The notes below the pieces were generated by a model. It searched no databases and was not told where the DNA came from. It worked only from the letters and a program-made list of their open reading frames with translations. A stretch of 64,000 nucleotides of DNA from NCBI RefSeq assembly GCF_900104515.1, contig NZ_FNJL01000010.1, positions 26,645 through 90,644 on the forward strand, read 5' to 3'. The translations under genes and the position numbers were made by a program. Below are positions 21,647 to 31,203 of this stretch, piece by piece (the stretch's first letter is position 1; the number at the start of each line of letters is the position of its first letter). The DNA is from Paracidovorax cattleyae (GTDB lineage: Bacteria > Pseudomonadota > Gammaproteobacteria > Burkholderiales > Burkholderiaceae_C).

Positions 21647-24600
21647 ATGGCCAACGAAGAACGAAAAGCCCAGTTGAGTTTCGGCGTGGACGCCTCCGGC
21701 GTAAAGCGGGGCGTGGACGAGATCAAGCGCGACGTGCGCGAGATGGCCCAGGACGTCCAGCAGTCCGGCCAGCAGGCCGCCAAAGGCATCCAGGCCATTG
21801 GCGACGGTGCGCCCGCCGCGGCCCAGAAGATGGACGGCGCCACCAAGTCCATCGCCGCCAGCATTGAGCGCGCCACGGCGGCAGCGCAGGCTGGCGAACG
21901 GGGCACCGCATCCTATTTCGAGTCCCTGGCCAAGCAGCGCAACGCGAACGTGGATGTGCTCAAGCCCTACATCGACCAGCTGCGGCAGGCCGAGGAGGCT
22001 CAGCGCGTCGCGTCCGGTTCACTGAACAAAATGGGCGTGTCGGCTGCCCAGACGGCTGCGGCGCTCCGTGGACTGCCTGCGCAGTTCAGCGACATTGTCG
22101 TTTCGCTCCAGGGCGGGCAGGCGCCGCTGACGGTCTTCTTGCAGCAGGGCGCCCAGATCAAGGACCAATTCGGTGGCGCCGGCAACGCAGTGCGCGCCAT
22201 GGGCGGGTACGTGATGGGGCTGATCAACCCGCTTTCCGTGGCCGCTGCAGCGGTGGCAGCCCTGGGCGTCGCGTACTACCAGGGCGCAGAGCAAGCCAAT
22301 GCGTTCACTCGCGCGGTCATCGCGTCGGGAGGATCGTCCGGGCAGACTGCAACCAGCCTGTCAGCGCTTGCGCAACAGGCCGGAGCCGTGACGGGCCGCT
22401 TTGCCGATGCTCGTTCCGCGGCGCTGGAGCTTGCGGGCGTGGGAACCATCCTGGGCGCTGACCTGACCACTGCACTGCGCGGGGTTACCGCGGGCGTCGA
22501 GGTCACAGGCCAGAAAGTTTCCGACCTGGTGAAGGACTTCGCAGAGCTGGGCAAAGACCCGGTGCAAGCCCTGGCCAAACTCAACGAGAAGTACGGCTTC
22601 CTCACGCTGGAGGTGTACCAGCAGGTTGCCGCCCTCAAGGCCCAAGGCGAAGAGCAGGAGGCCGTCACCAAGGCCTTCGGGGCGTATGCCGATGCCATGG
22701 CTTCTCGGCGCAAGGAGGTGGTCGAGAGCCTTGGGTTCATCGAACGCGCTTGGCGCGCGATCAAGGAGGAATCGTCGGGAGCGCTGGCGAACCTGCAGAA
22801 GATTGGTGCGCCGCAGACCACAGGTGATCGGCTTGCAATCGCCCGCAACCAGCTGGGGAGCATGGTGCAAACGGCCGGCCCCAACCTGCTGGCGGGCACC
22901 CGCGCCGCGCAGGATATCGAGCGGCAGCGAGGACTGATCGCTCTCCTCGAAGACCAGGAGAAATCCGAACTGCAGGTGGCCGAAGCAAAGGCAAAGTCAA
23001 ATGCCGCGGTGAGGGCCGGCGTGGAGCTGACGCAGGAGGCCGTCAAGCGCGAGAGCGACCTGGAAAAGCAGCGCCGTGCAGTGCTGGATGCGACCTCGAA
23101 ATATGTGGAGGCCTTGTCGAAAGAGGGCATCACCACGCAAGAGCGTCAGCAGCTCGAGCGCGACTACCTCACTGTCGTTTCCGATATCACCAAGGTGAAG
23201 GAGAAGGAAAAGGAAAAATCCGCCGCGGCCGGCCAGTCCGAGGTCGCAACCATCCGCGCCAAAATCAAGGAGGAAGAGGCGTACATCGCCCGCCTGCGCG
23301 AGCGCGGCGCGGAGGCGGGCAAGCTCACCGAGGGCGAGAAACTGGTGGCCAAGTTGCAGGAGGAGCTGGCCGGCAAGTTGGATGGTCGCACCCGTTCCGC
23401 GAAGCAGTTGGCCCTCGCGGAGGCTGAGCGCCTGGTGGTGCTGCAGAAGACCCGTGGCGAGATCGAAAAGGGAATCAAGTCCCAGGACGAAGCCGACGCC
23501 GCCTACCGCAAGTTCCTCGACGGCATGTACAAGGGCGCTGACGCCACGAACAAGCAGGCCGAGGCCCAGGAAGCGGCGAACGCCACCTACGGTAAGTCGA
23601 AGACGGCCATCGCCGAGATGAACCTCGAGCAGGCCAAGCTCGCCCGCGACATGGCGAAGGACGCGGGGCCGTGGACGCCCGAGTACCTGGCGGCCATGGA
23701 CGCCGCGATCGATGCGCAAGAGCGCTGGGTGCGCGCGCTGCAGGCCGGCGACCTGAAGACGATCAACGCGCACACCGACGAACTGCTGCGCGCCGCGCAG
23801 GAGCAGGCGAAGCTCTACGAGGACGAGGGCAAGCTGGCTGGCCTCACGCGCCTGGAGCGCGAGAAGATCGTAGCGCTGCGCCAGGTGGAATTGAAGTACG
23901 CCAAGGAGCTTGCCAAGATCGGCCGAATGCCAGAAGGCGACGACGAGCAGCGGGTCGCGAAGGCCGAGCAGCGCGCGAAGGTGGAGCAGGCGAAGCGCAT
24001 CGAGGGCGAGGCCGCCGTCTCGAAGGTCATCCAGCAGGACTGGGACCGCACGGCCGACGAGATCAACAAGTCGTTGACGGATGCGCTACTGCGCGGTTTC
24101 GAGTCGGGCAAAGGGTTCGCTGAGAACTTCCGCGACACGCTGAAGAACATGTTCAGCACGTTGGTGCTGCGCCCGATCAGCAGCTACATCCTAACGCCGG
24201 TGTCGGGGGCGATCTCCGGGATCACGAACGGGATCATGGGGGGTGGCAGTGGCGGCTCCGGTGCGCTCGACATCCTGTCGATCGGGAAGAACATTTACTC
24301 GGCGATCACCGGTGGGTTCAGTTCGATCGCCAACGAGATCGCCTACACCGTGCAGCGAGGGCTCAACTTCCTGAACCCCAGTGCAGCACTCGGCGCGCCG
24401 GGTGGTTTTGCGACGATGGTCGGCAGCGCCGGAAGCTACCTTGCAGGTGCTGGAATCGGCCGCATGGCCGGGCAGTTCATCTCCGGCGGCTATTCCGCCA
24501 TCGGCAGCTCGGGCAATACCGCGGTCAACGCTGGCACGATCATCGGCTCCATCTTCGGTGGCCCGATGGGCGGTGCCATCGGTGGCGCGATCGGCGGCCT

Positions 24601-26986
24601 CGTCAACCGGGTGTTTGGTCGCAAGCTGGCAGACACTGGCATTGACGGGACTTTCGGCGGCGAAAAGGGGTTCGAGGGCCAGTATTACCAGTTCTACAAG
24701 GGAGGGTTTCTCCGCTCTAACAAGACCAAGTATTCGGAGCTGGACGAGGCCACGCGGAAACAGTTCGCGGACCAGTACACCACGATGCGCGACTCCATCA
24801 AGGAGATGGGGAAAGTCCTCGGACTGGGTGGCGAGGCCCTCGACAAGTTCACCGCGCGCATCAAGGTCAGCCTGCAAGGGCTGAGCCCCGAGGACGCGCA
24901 GAAGAAGCTGCAGGAGGAATTCCAGAAGCTCGGCATCAGCATGGCCGATCTGATCCTGGGGCTGCCCACCACGATCCAGGAAGCCGCCACGGACCGGAAG
25001 TACCTGTTCGGCGTCAACCCTGACGCGGCAGCCGCGCCGCCGGTGGATCCTGCAGCCCAGGCGAACCTGGACGCGTTCAAGCTGCTGCAGAAGTCGGGGG
25101 AGAGCTCTCTCGACACGCTCACGCGGCTGGCCACGAGCCTTGCCGCGACGAACGGCGTGTTCGAGACGTTGGGGCACAGCATGTACGCCGCGAGCCTCCA
25201 GGGCGGGGACATGGCGGACAAGCTGGTGGAGCTGTTCGGCGGCGTGGACAAGTTCACTGCGTCGAGCGCGGACTACTTCGCCAAGTTCTACAGCGCCGAG
25301 GAGCAGCGGGAGGCCGCGAGGAAGCAGCTGGAGAAGCAGCTCGGCACGGTGGACATCAAGCTGCCGGACATCGACGCCAGCGACGCGCGAGCCCAGTACC
25401 GCAAGCTGGTGGAGGCGCAGGACCTGAACACCGAGGCGGGCCGCAAGGCGTACGCCGTGCTGCTGCAGCTGGCTGGAGCATTCGACCAGTTGGCGACGGC
25501 GGCGGACGACGCGGCGAAAAAGCAGCGCGAAAAGGACATCGCGGACAAGCGATTCGATCTTGAGCAGCGTCTGTTGATCGCCCAGGGCAAGGACCGCGAG
25601 GCCCTGGCCCTGCGGCGAAATCAGGAGGTGGACGCGCTCACGAAGCTGGATCCTGAACTGGCCAAGCTGGTGCGGCGCATCTACGAGCTTGAGGACGCGG
25701 CATCGCTGACGGCCCAGTTCCGGCAGGACCGCGAGAACGCCTACGGCAAGTTGCAGAACGCCATCACGTTGGAGAACGAGCGGCTGAACGCGCAGCTCGA
25801 AGCCATCGACGCGCAGCGCACGGCCCTGGGCCAGCAGCGCACGCTGGCCGACGAGTCGCTGTCCCTCATCACCGGCGTTTTCGACCTGGTGCGCAGCAAT
25901 GCGCGCGAGCTGTACGGCCAGGTGGAGAGCACGGCGTCCATGCAGGCGGCGCAGGGATGGGCGTTCGTGGAGCAGGCGCTGGCGACGGCGCGCACCACGG
26001 GATACCTGCCCGAGCAAGCGCAGCTGCAGGAGGCCATTGGTGCGGCCCGCGGCGGGCTGGATTCCAAGGGCTACGCCACGCAGTTCGACGAGGACCGGGA
26101 CCGCCTGGTGCTGGCCGGCATGCTGTCGGGGCTGGAGGGCATCAGCGGCAAGCAGAAGACCGCGGCCGAGCAGCAGATCGCCGCGATCGAGGCACAGGCC
26201 AAGGCGCTGGACCTCCAGACCGAGAGCATCAACAAGCAGCTCAAGGCCCAGCAGGAGATGCTGGCGTACTGGCGCCGGCAGATCGACATCGCCAACGGTA
26301 CTTTCGACGTCACGACCTCCATTGCGGAGGCCGTGAAGCAGATCGCGGGCGCGATCAACAGTGGGGTGTACGAGACCAAGCCGGAGATGCTGGGCTCCGC
26401 GGCTACGTGGGGAGGAAGCAGCGGTGGTGCTGGCGCGGGCGCCACACCTCCTGCGGAGACCAAGTACCGACGGGTCACGTCGCTTGGCACATCGATCGGT
26501 TACACGCCCGTCATCGACCAGGCGCTGATCGAGCGGCTGGACAAGCTGTCGCCGCTGTATCACACGTTCGACGGCACGGGCGATCTTCTGGGGTTGCTCA
26601 CCGCCATCAAGGGCGCGGGCGGGACGCTGGATGACCTGTCCATCCTGTCCGGCTACTTTTATTCGGACTGGGTGAAGGCAGCGGCGTCGGTGGGCGTGCC
26701 GGCTTTTGCCGTGGGCACGAACTACGTGCCGCGGGACATGCCGGCCATCGTCCACAAAGGGGAGCGGATCATCCCGGCGGCCGACAACCGGGCCCTGATG
26801 GCCGCGATCGATGCAGGCCAGCAGGGCGGGCGGTCGGAACGGCTGGAGGCCTTGGTGGCGCAGCTGGTTGCGGAGAACCGGCAGCAGGCCGGCGAGATCC
26901 TGCGGCTCAACGCGCGCATCGCGAAGGTGCTGGAGCGATGGGACGGAGACGGCACACCGCCGCAACGAGAGGAGCAGACCGCATGA
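21647..26986 (+). CDS. Tape measure protein
   Basis: The product has 1779 residues. The first 200 include a typical TMP opening (LSFGVDASGVKRGVDEIKRDV, GLPAQFSDIVVSLQGGQAPLTVFLQQGAQIKDQFGG). A hydrophobic Gly/Ala-rich block lies at about 175-200 and another at about 835-1000 (IGSIFGGPMGGAIGGAIGGL). Long charged coiled coils fill the rest, and a TMP C-terminal motif (AVGTNYVPRDMPAIVHKGER) is near 1685. It fixes tail length; by lambda's roughly 0.15 nm per residue the tail would be about 270 nm (inference). Confidence 0.95.
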   Translation: MANEERKAQLSFGVDASGVKRGVDEIKRDVREMAQDVQQSGQQAAKGIQAIGDGAPAAAQKMDGATKSIAASIERATAAAQAGERGTASYFESLAKQRNANVDVLKPYIDQLRQAEEAQRVASGSLNKMGVSAAQTAAALRGLPAQFSDIVVSLQGGQAPLTVFLQQGAQIKDQFGGAGNAVRAMGGYVMGLINPLSVAAAAVAALGVAYYQGAEQANAFTRAVIASGGSSGQTATSLSALAQQAGAVTGRFADARSAALELAGVGTILGADLTTALRGVTAGVEVTGQKVSDLVKDFAELGKDPVQALAKLNEKYGFLTLEVYQQVAALKAQGEEQEAVTKAFGAYADAMASRRKEVVESLGFIERAWRAIKEESSGALANLQKIGAPQTTGDRLAIARNQLGSMVQTAGPNLLAGTRAAQDIERQRGLIALLEDQEKSELQVAEAKAKSNAAVRAGVELTQEAVKRESDLEKQRRAVLDATSKYVEALSKEGITTQERQQLERDYLTVVSDITKVKEKEKEKSAAAGQSEVATIRAKIKEEEAYIARLRERGAEAGKLTEGEKLVAKLQEELAGKLDGRTRSAKQLALAEAERLVVLQKTRGEIEKGIKSQDEADAAYRKFLDGMYKGADATNKQAEAQEAANATYGKSKTAIAEMNLEQAKLARDMAKDAGPWTPEYLAAMDAAIDAQERWVRALQAGDLKTINAHTDELLRAAQEQAKLYEDEGKLAGLTRLEREKIVALRQVELKYAKELAKIGRMPEGDDEQRVAKAEQRAKVEQAKRIEGEAAVSKVIQQDWDRTADEINKSLTDALLRGFESGKGFAENFRDTLKNMFSTLVLRPISSYILTPVSGAISGITNGIMGGGSGGSGALDILSIGKNIYSAITGGFSSIANEIAYTVQRGLNFLNPSAALGAPGGFATMVGSAGSYLAGAGIGRMAGQFISGGYSAIGSSGNTAVNAGTIIGSIFGGPMGGAIGGAIGGLVNRVFGRKLADTGIDGTFGGEKGFEGQYYQFYKGGFLRSNKTKYSELDEATRKQFADQYTTMRDSIKEMGKVLGLGGEALDKFTARIKVSLQGLSPEDAQKKLQEEFQKLGISMADLILGLPTTIQEAATDRKYLFGVNPDAAAAPPVDPAAQANLDAFKLLQKSGESSLDTLTRLATSLAATNGVFETLGHSMYAASLQGGDMADKLVELFGGVDKFTASSADYFAKFYSAEEQREAARKQLEKQLGTVDIKLPDIDASDARAQYRKLVEAQDLNTEAGRKAYAVLLQLAGAFDQLATAADDAAKKQREKDIADKRFDLEQRLLIAQGKDREALALRRNQEVDALTKLDPELAKLVRRIYELEDAASLTAQFRQDRENAYGKLQNAITLENERLNAQLEAIDAQRTALGQQRTLADESLSLITGVFDLVRSNARELYGQVESTASMQAAQGWAFVEQALATARTTGYLPEQAQLQEAIGAARGGLDSKGYATQFDEDRDRLVLAGMLSGLEGISGKQKTAAEQQIAAIEAQAKALDLQTESINKQLKAQQEMLAYWRRQIDIANGTFDVTTSIAEAVKQIAGAINSGVYETKPEMLGSAATWGGSSGGAGAGATPPAETKYRRVTSLGTSIGYTPVIDQALIERLDKLSPLYHTFDGTGDLLGLLTAIKGAGGTLDDLSILSGYFYSDWVKAAASVGVPAFAVGTNYVPRDMPAIVHKGERIIPAADNRALMAAIDAGQQGGRSERLEALVAQLVAENRQQAGEILRLNARIAKVLERWDGDGTPPQREEQTA

Positions 26987-27894
26987 GCATCAAGTCGCTG
27001 ACCGTGGTTCGGCCCATCGCCGTCACCACGGCAATGCTTGTGAGCACGAACGTGCCCGAGACCGACTATCCAGCCTGGGCCTCGGGCACCACCTACGCGG
27101 TGGGCGCCCGCGTCATGCACGTAGGTGCCCACAAGGTGTACCAGAGCGTGCAGGAAGGCAACGTGGGCAAGGATCCAACGGCCACGGCAGGTTGGTGGGT
27201 GGAGGTCGGCGCCACAAACCGGTGGAAGGTCTTCGACAGGTCCGTGAGTTCGCAGACCGTGCAGGCATCGAGCATCCAGTACCGCTTGCGGCCGGGCCAA
27301 GCGATCACGTCGCTCGCGGCGCTGAACCTGGCCGGCACCACGAGCATGCGCGTGCGCGTGATCGATCCGGCCTACGGCACCGTGTACGACAAGACGGTGG
27401 ACCTCTCGCGCCAGCCTGTGGCGGCTGGCTGGTGGCAATGGTTTTTCGGCGAGCGGCGCATGCCCACGCAGTCTGTCCAGATGGACCTGCCGAGCTTTCC
27501 GGGCGCGGATGTGCTGATCGATCTCACCGGCGGCGCGTCGCTGGCGGTGGGGGTGCTGTTGCTGGGCCAGGTGCGCACGTTCGGGCTCGGCGTCAAGGCC
27601 GGCGCGCGCGTGGGCATTCAGGACTACAGCCGCAAGGAGCGCACCGAGTTCGGCGACGTGGTGGTCGTGGAGCGGGCCTTCGCGAAACGCGCGAGCTTCT
27701 CCCTGTTGCTGACCGCTGCCGAGGTCGATTCCTTTAACGACTTCCTGGCGGAAGTGCGCGCAACGCCCTGTCTGTGGGTGGGGACCGAGCGCTACGCATC
27801 GACCACGGTGTACGGCTTCTACAAGAGCTTCGACATCGTGATTTCTTACTACGACTACTCGGACTCCGAGCTGGAGCTGGAAGGGCTCACATGA
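26983..27894 (+). CDS. Tail-tip protein with chitin-binding-like module
   Basis: The product has 303 residues. Residues about 28-75 (YPAWASGTTYAVGARVMHVG, KVYQSVQEGNVGKDP, GWWVEVGATNRWKVFD) form the aromatic ChtBD3/CBM5-12-type module often placed on phage tail proteins. The remainder is beta-rich, with a C-terminal RKERTEFGDVVVVERAFAKR segment of baseplate type. It follows the tape measure with an ATGA overlap, so it probably forms part of the tail tip and may touch cell-surface glycans. Confidence 0.75.
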   Translation: MSIKSLTVVRPIAVTTAMLVSTNVPETDYPAWASGTTYAVGARVMHVGAHKVYQSVQEGNVGKDPTATAGWWVEVGATNRWKVFDRSVSSQTVQASSIQYRLRPGQAITSLAALNLAGTTSMRVRVIDPAYGTVYDKTVDLSRQPVAAGWWQWFFGERRMPTQSVQMDLPSFPGADVLIDLTGGASLAVGVLLLGQVRTFGLGVKAGARVGIQDYSRKERTEFGDVVVVERAFAKRASFSLLLTAAEVDSFNDFLAEVRATPCLWVGTERYASTTVYGFYKSFDIVISYYDYSDSELELEGLT

Positions 27895-28844
27895 CCGATA
27901 TCGTTTCTCCGCCGAGCATCGACGCGCTGCCGCCGGCACCGCTGCCGACCGACACGCCGGCAGACTTCAATGCCAAGGGCTTCGCCACGGTGGCGGCGCA
28001 GGTCGGCATGGTGCCGCAGATCAACGCAGTGGCTACCAACGTGTACACCAACGCGACGGCCACGCAGGAACGCGCGACCGCGGCCGCGGGCTCGGCCACA
28101 ACCGCCGGCACGCAGGCGACCAACGCAGCTACGGCCCGGGCCGGCTCGGAGGCGGCGAGGGACACGGCCAGCGGGCACGCCACCGCTGCCGGCACTGCCC
28201 GCACTGGCGCCGAGGCAGCGCGCGACGCGGCAAGTGGCAGCGCCAGCGCGGCGGCCACCGCCCGCACCGGCGCCGAGGCCGCGCGCGACCAGACGCTGGC
28301 CATGGGCGCCCAGGTGCTGACGGCGAGCAGCAGCACGAGCATGGTGCCGGGCACGGGGGCCAAGAGCTTCAGCATCGAGACGGGCCGGGCCTTCGCTCAG
28401 GGTATGCGGCTGGTCATCACGAGCGCGGGCGACACCTCCGCCCAGATGACGGGATCGGTGACGAGCTACGACCGCGCCACCGGAGCGCTGCAGATGCTCA
28501 TCACCACGAGCAGCGGCACCGCGTCCCGTTCGGACTGGGTGCTGGGGATCGCCGGCGGCGACAGCTCCGATCTACCGCTGGTGCTGATCACCACCAACAC
28601 CACGGCCCAGGCCGGCAGGTGCTACGTGATCGGCGCGGCCGGCATCACGCTGACGATGCCCACGACGTGGGCGACCAACGACCGCATCCAGTGGATCGAG
28701 GCGATCGGCAACGGGGCGCAGTACAGCGTGGCGTTCGGTTCCACGCCGGTACGCGGTCGGGCGCTGGGCATGCAGGTGCTGTCGGCGCGCTACTGGAGCT
28801 CTCCGGGGCTCCGCTATCAGGACAACACCAGGGGGATCGTGTAA
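27891..28844 (+). CDS. Tail fibre-like protein with Ala-rich repeat stalk
   Basis: The product has 317 residues. Residues about 60-145 are a repetitive Ala/Thr/Arg stretch with a recurring TARTGAEAARD unit, likely a trimeric coiled stalk. The C-terminal 170 residues are beta-rich with Thr/Ser (VLTASSSTSMVPGTGAKSF, LVLITTNTTAQAGRCYVIG, ITLTMPTTWATNDRIQWIE), a usual look for fibre tips. It is probably the receptor-binding or neck part of a short fibre. It overlaps the previous gene by 4 bases. Confidence 0.72.
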   Translation: MTDIVSPPSIDALPPAPLPTDTPADFNAKGFATVAAQVGMVPQINAVATNVYTNATATQERATAAAGSATTAGTQATNAATARAGSEAARDTASGHATAAGTARTGAEAARDAASGSASAAATARTGAEAARDQTLAMGAQVLTASSSTSMVPGTGAKSFSIETGRAFAQGMRLVITSAGDTSAQMTGSVTSYDRATGALQMLITTSSGTASRSDWVLGIAGGDSSDLPLVLITTNTTAQAGRCYVIGAAGITLTMPTTWATNDRIQWIEAIGNGAQYSVAFGSTPVRGRALGMQVLSARYWSSPGLRYQDNTRGIV

Positions 28845-29464
28845 TGGATGGAGCAAAACTCTTCGGACAGGGCGGGGGCGGCTCCGCTGAAATGTGGTCC
28901 GCCTCGGCCACGATCGAGCAGGGCGCGCTGGTGATCAGCCCGCTGGACAAGGAGGTGTACCGGCGCGTGGCGGCCACGGGAACCAGCAGCACCGACCCGG
29001 CGGACGACCTCACCAACTACGTAGCGGCCAGCTACACGCGTACGACCGCGGCGCCGATCGGGTACACGATGCCGCAGGCGTACCCGGACCAGGTGCGCGG
29101 CATCACCAAGACCGCGCAGACCAACATCGCGCAGGCGACGCGCACCCAGGTGCTCTCGGTCACTGGCCGTGGGCAGCTGCTGCACGCTGGGGCATTCCGC
29201 AGCGCCAACAGCGGCGAAACCGCAGGCCTTCGCTCGGAGATCTGGACGGACGGCCGCAAGCTGATCGAGTGGGAGTCCACCGCTGCAGGCCCCCACTATG
29301 TCACGGTGATGGGCTCCTCGTTCAAGGTGGGCGACGACGTCATAGCCGCGCCCGGCGCTTCGATCGTGTTCCGGCGATCGCTGGTCATCTGGATCACCCC
29401 GACGTACCGGGCCTGGACCGGCTCTACCGAGTACGTCGGTTACTCGCTGCGGACGGAGGCATGA
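28844..29464 (+). CDS. Tail-tip protein, possible fibre partner
   Basis: The product has 206 residues. It begins MDGAKLFGQGGGGSAEMWSA and includes ISPLDKEVYRRVAATGTSSTDP, a segment recurrent in tail proteins of betaproteobacterial phages. The C-terminal half is beta-rich (YVTVMGSSFKVGDDVIAAPG, SLVIWITPTYRAWTG). The TAATG overlap couples it to the fibre gene. A role in tip assembly or attachment is likely; no precise family is claimed. Confidence 0.68.
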   Translation: MDGAKLFGQGGGGSAEMWSASATIEQGALVISPLDKEVYRRVAATGTSSTDPADDLTNYVAASYTRTTAAPIGYTMPQAYPDQVRGITKTAQTNIAQATRTQVLSVTGRGQLLHAGAFRSANSGETAGLRSEIWTDGRKLIEWESTAAGPHYVTVMGSSFKVGDDVIAAPGASIVFRRSLVIWITPTYRAWTGSTEYVGYSLRTEA

Positions 29465-29465
29465 C

Positions 29466-29783
29466 ATGGCCGAGATGATCGAATTTCAGCTCGGCGGCGC
29501 CACCGTGCGCGCCTTCCCCGAGATCCCTGTGGCCTCGGCGGCGCCCGCGCGGCGCATCAGCGTGGGAGCCTTCTACGACCGCTTCGGGCCCGCGAAGTGG
29601 GCCATCCTGGCCGACGAGTCGCCGCAGGTCCGGGCCGTGGTGCGCGACGCCAGCGTCCGCGCCTTCATCGACCTGGACAACCCCGACCTGCCTGCGGGCC
29701 TGGCCATCTTGCAGGCCGCCGGGCACGACATCGACCCCTCCGAAATCATCGACGCGCCCGTGCGCGCTGAGGAGCATCCATGA
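29466..29783 (+). CDS. Small tail-region protein, possible fibre assembly factor
   Basis: The product has 105 residues, starting MAEMIEFQLGGATVRAFPE. It contains RRISVGAFYDRFGPAKWAILADESP and acidic C-terminal residues. Similar small proteins follow the fibre genes in other prophages. It overlaps the lysozyme-like gene by 4 bases. No biochemical activity is predicted. Confidence 0.65.
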   Translation: MAEMIEFQLGGATVRAFPEIPVASAAPARRISVGAFYDRFGPAKWAILADESPQVRAVVRDASVRAFIDLDNPDLPAGLAILQAAGHDIDPSEIIDAPVRAEEHP

Positions 29784-30202
29784 GCACCGTCCTGCCGCCG
29801 CGTGGCATCCGCAATAACAATCCCGGCAACATCGACCGCACCAGCGAGCGCTGGCAGGGCATGGCTGCCGACCAGAGCAGCGATCCGCGCTTCGTCGTTT
29901 TCACGGCGCCTGTTTGGGGCCTCCGGGCACTGGCCAAGGTGCTGCTCTCGTACTACCGCAAACGCGGACTCAACACGGTGGAGGCAATCATCGGCCGCTG
30001 GGCGCCGAGCGTCGAAAACAACACCAGCGCATATGCTCAGGCGGTGGCCCGCGCCATGGACGTGGCAGTCCGGGACGAGCTCAACATCGAGCACCCAGAC
30101 GTGCTGGCGCTGCTGGTCGAGGCCATCGTGCGGCACGAAAACGGGCAGCAGCCGTACCCCGCCGACCTGATCGACCAGGCCGTGCGCCTGGCGCTGGAGT
30201 GA
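29780..30202 (+). CDS. Endolysin-like peptidoglycan hydrolase
   Basis: The product has 140 residues. The N-terminus RGIRNNNPGNIDRTSERWQG, then FVVFTAPVWGLRALAKVLLSYY, IIGRWAPSVENNTSAYAQAV and a helical C-terminus are typical of the small transglycosylase/muramidase-like proteins that serve as endolysins or virion lysins in many prophages. No signal peptide is seen, so export would need a holin. It opens the lysis cassette. Confidence 0.78.
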   Translation: MSTVLPPRGIRNNNPGNIDRTSERWQGMAADQSSDPRFVVFTAPVWGLRALAKVLLSYYRKRGLNTVEAIIGRWAPSVENNTSAYAQAVARAMDVAVRDELNIEHPDVLALLVEAIVRHENGQQPYPADLIDQAVRLALE

Positions 30203-30588
30203 TGCCGATGGATTCGCCGGACCTCAACAACTTCCCGGGCGGGCCCTTCGGCGCATTGGGCGCGGCGGCGGCGGCCGTGGCCAGCGGCTTCCTGTTCCTC
30301 CGCCAGTACTTGAGCCGGGGCGCGGCGGACCGTGCGGACGACGCCGGCCGCGTGTCGGCGATCAACGTCTACAAAGAGCTGCTGGAGGCGGAGCGCGCCG
30401 CGCGCGCCCAGGCCGACAAGCGGGCGGATGACTTCGCCCGCGAGCGCAACGAGGCGATCACTGCGCTCGGCAAGCTGCAGGGGCAGCTCGAGGGCATGCA
30501 GCGTCAGTTGCAAAACGCCACCGACGAAATCACGAGCCTGCAGGCGCAGGTCCAGAAGCTGACGGAGCAAGTCCATGCAAAAGCCTGA
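30202..30588 (+). CDS. Single-helix membrane protein of the lysis cassette, holin candidate
   Basis: The product has 128 residues. One hydrophobic segment (about residues 13-35, FGALGAAAAAVASGFLFL) is followed by a long charged coiled coil. ATG overlaps the lysin stop (TGATG). Such one-helix proteins with coiled tails sit in the holin position of several betaproteobacterial phages, but the fold is not diagnostic. Confidence 0.6.
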   Translation: MPMDSPDLNNFPGGPFGALGAAAAAVASGFLFLRQYLSRGAADRADDAGRVSAINVYKELLEAERAARAQADKRADDFARERNEAITALGKLQGQLEGMQRQLQNATDEITSLQAQVQKLTEQVHAKA

Positions 30589-30985
30589 TCTGCACCGGGC
30601 CCGCGCGGTGATCGCGGGCAGCGCCATGCTGTTGGGGATGGTCGGCGGTGGCACCGGCATCGGCTACTGGGCCGGCGTCGAGCGCATGCGCGGCATGCTG
30701 GCCGAGGACCGCCAGGACCACCTGGACGAGATCGCTCGGCTGCAGGAAGCCAACCGCATTGCCCTGGGCGCGCTCTCGGGTCGCGTGGCACGCGCCGCCG
30801 ACCTCACCGCCGCGGCGGCCGATACGGCGGCCACGGCCGCGGAAACGGCGCAAGCAGCGGCGGCCACCGCCGGTAAGGCGGCCAGGGCAGCGGGCGTGCC
30901 CGCGGCTGTCCCCGAGCACGAGCGCAAGGCCATCAACACCACCATCCAGCGCGCCAACGAGCGCATCAAGGGGTCCGCACGATGA
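30575..30985 (+). CDS. Single-helix membrane protein with Ala-rich coiled coil
   Basis: The product has 136 residues. One transmembrane segment (about residues 11-33, VIAGSAMLLGMVGGGTGIGYW) is followed by an acidic helix and a very Ala/Thr-rich heptad region. It overlaps the preceding gene by 14 bases. It pairs with the previous membrane protein and could be a second holin or antiholin; this is inference. Confidence 0.6.
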   Translation: MQKPDLHRARAVIAGSAMLLGMVGGGTGIGYWAGVERMRGMLAEDRQDHLDEIARLQEANRIALGALSGRVARAADLTAAAADTAATAAETAQAAAATAGKAARAAGVPAAVPEHERKAINTTIQRANERIKGSAR

Positions 30986-31203
30986 TCCGTATCACCATCC
31001 TCGGGGCCTTGCTGTTGGCCGGCTGTGGCGTCGTGCCACCTGAGCCGCCGGCCGCTCAGGCGGAGCCGGCCGCGCCCGCTATCGCTCGCCGCGACTGCCT
31101 GCCGCTGCCAGAGCTGCGCTCCGGGGCGTCTGGCCTGGAGCGCCGCACGCACACGCAGACCATCGTCCGCATGTACGCCGCTTGCGCCGGGAGCCAGCCA
31201 TGA
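30982..31203 (+). CDS. Small lipoprotein in the lysis cassette
   Basis: The product has 73 residues. Signal peptide MIRITILGALLLAGC ends in a lipobox (LLAGC) at Cys15. The mature part is Pro/Ala-rich with two more Cys. Overlaps the preceding gene by 4 bases. A second lipoprotein (31562-31831) follows the i-spanin-like gene and is the better Rz1 candidate, so this one is an extra. Confidence 0.68.
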   Translation: MIRITILGALLLAGCGVVPPEPPAAQAEPAAPAIARRDCLPLPELRSGASGLERRTHTQTIVRMYAACAGSQP

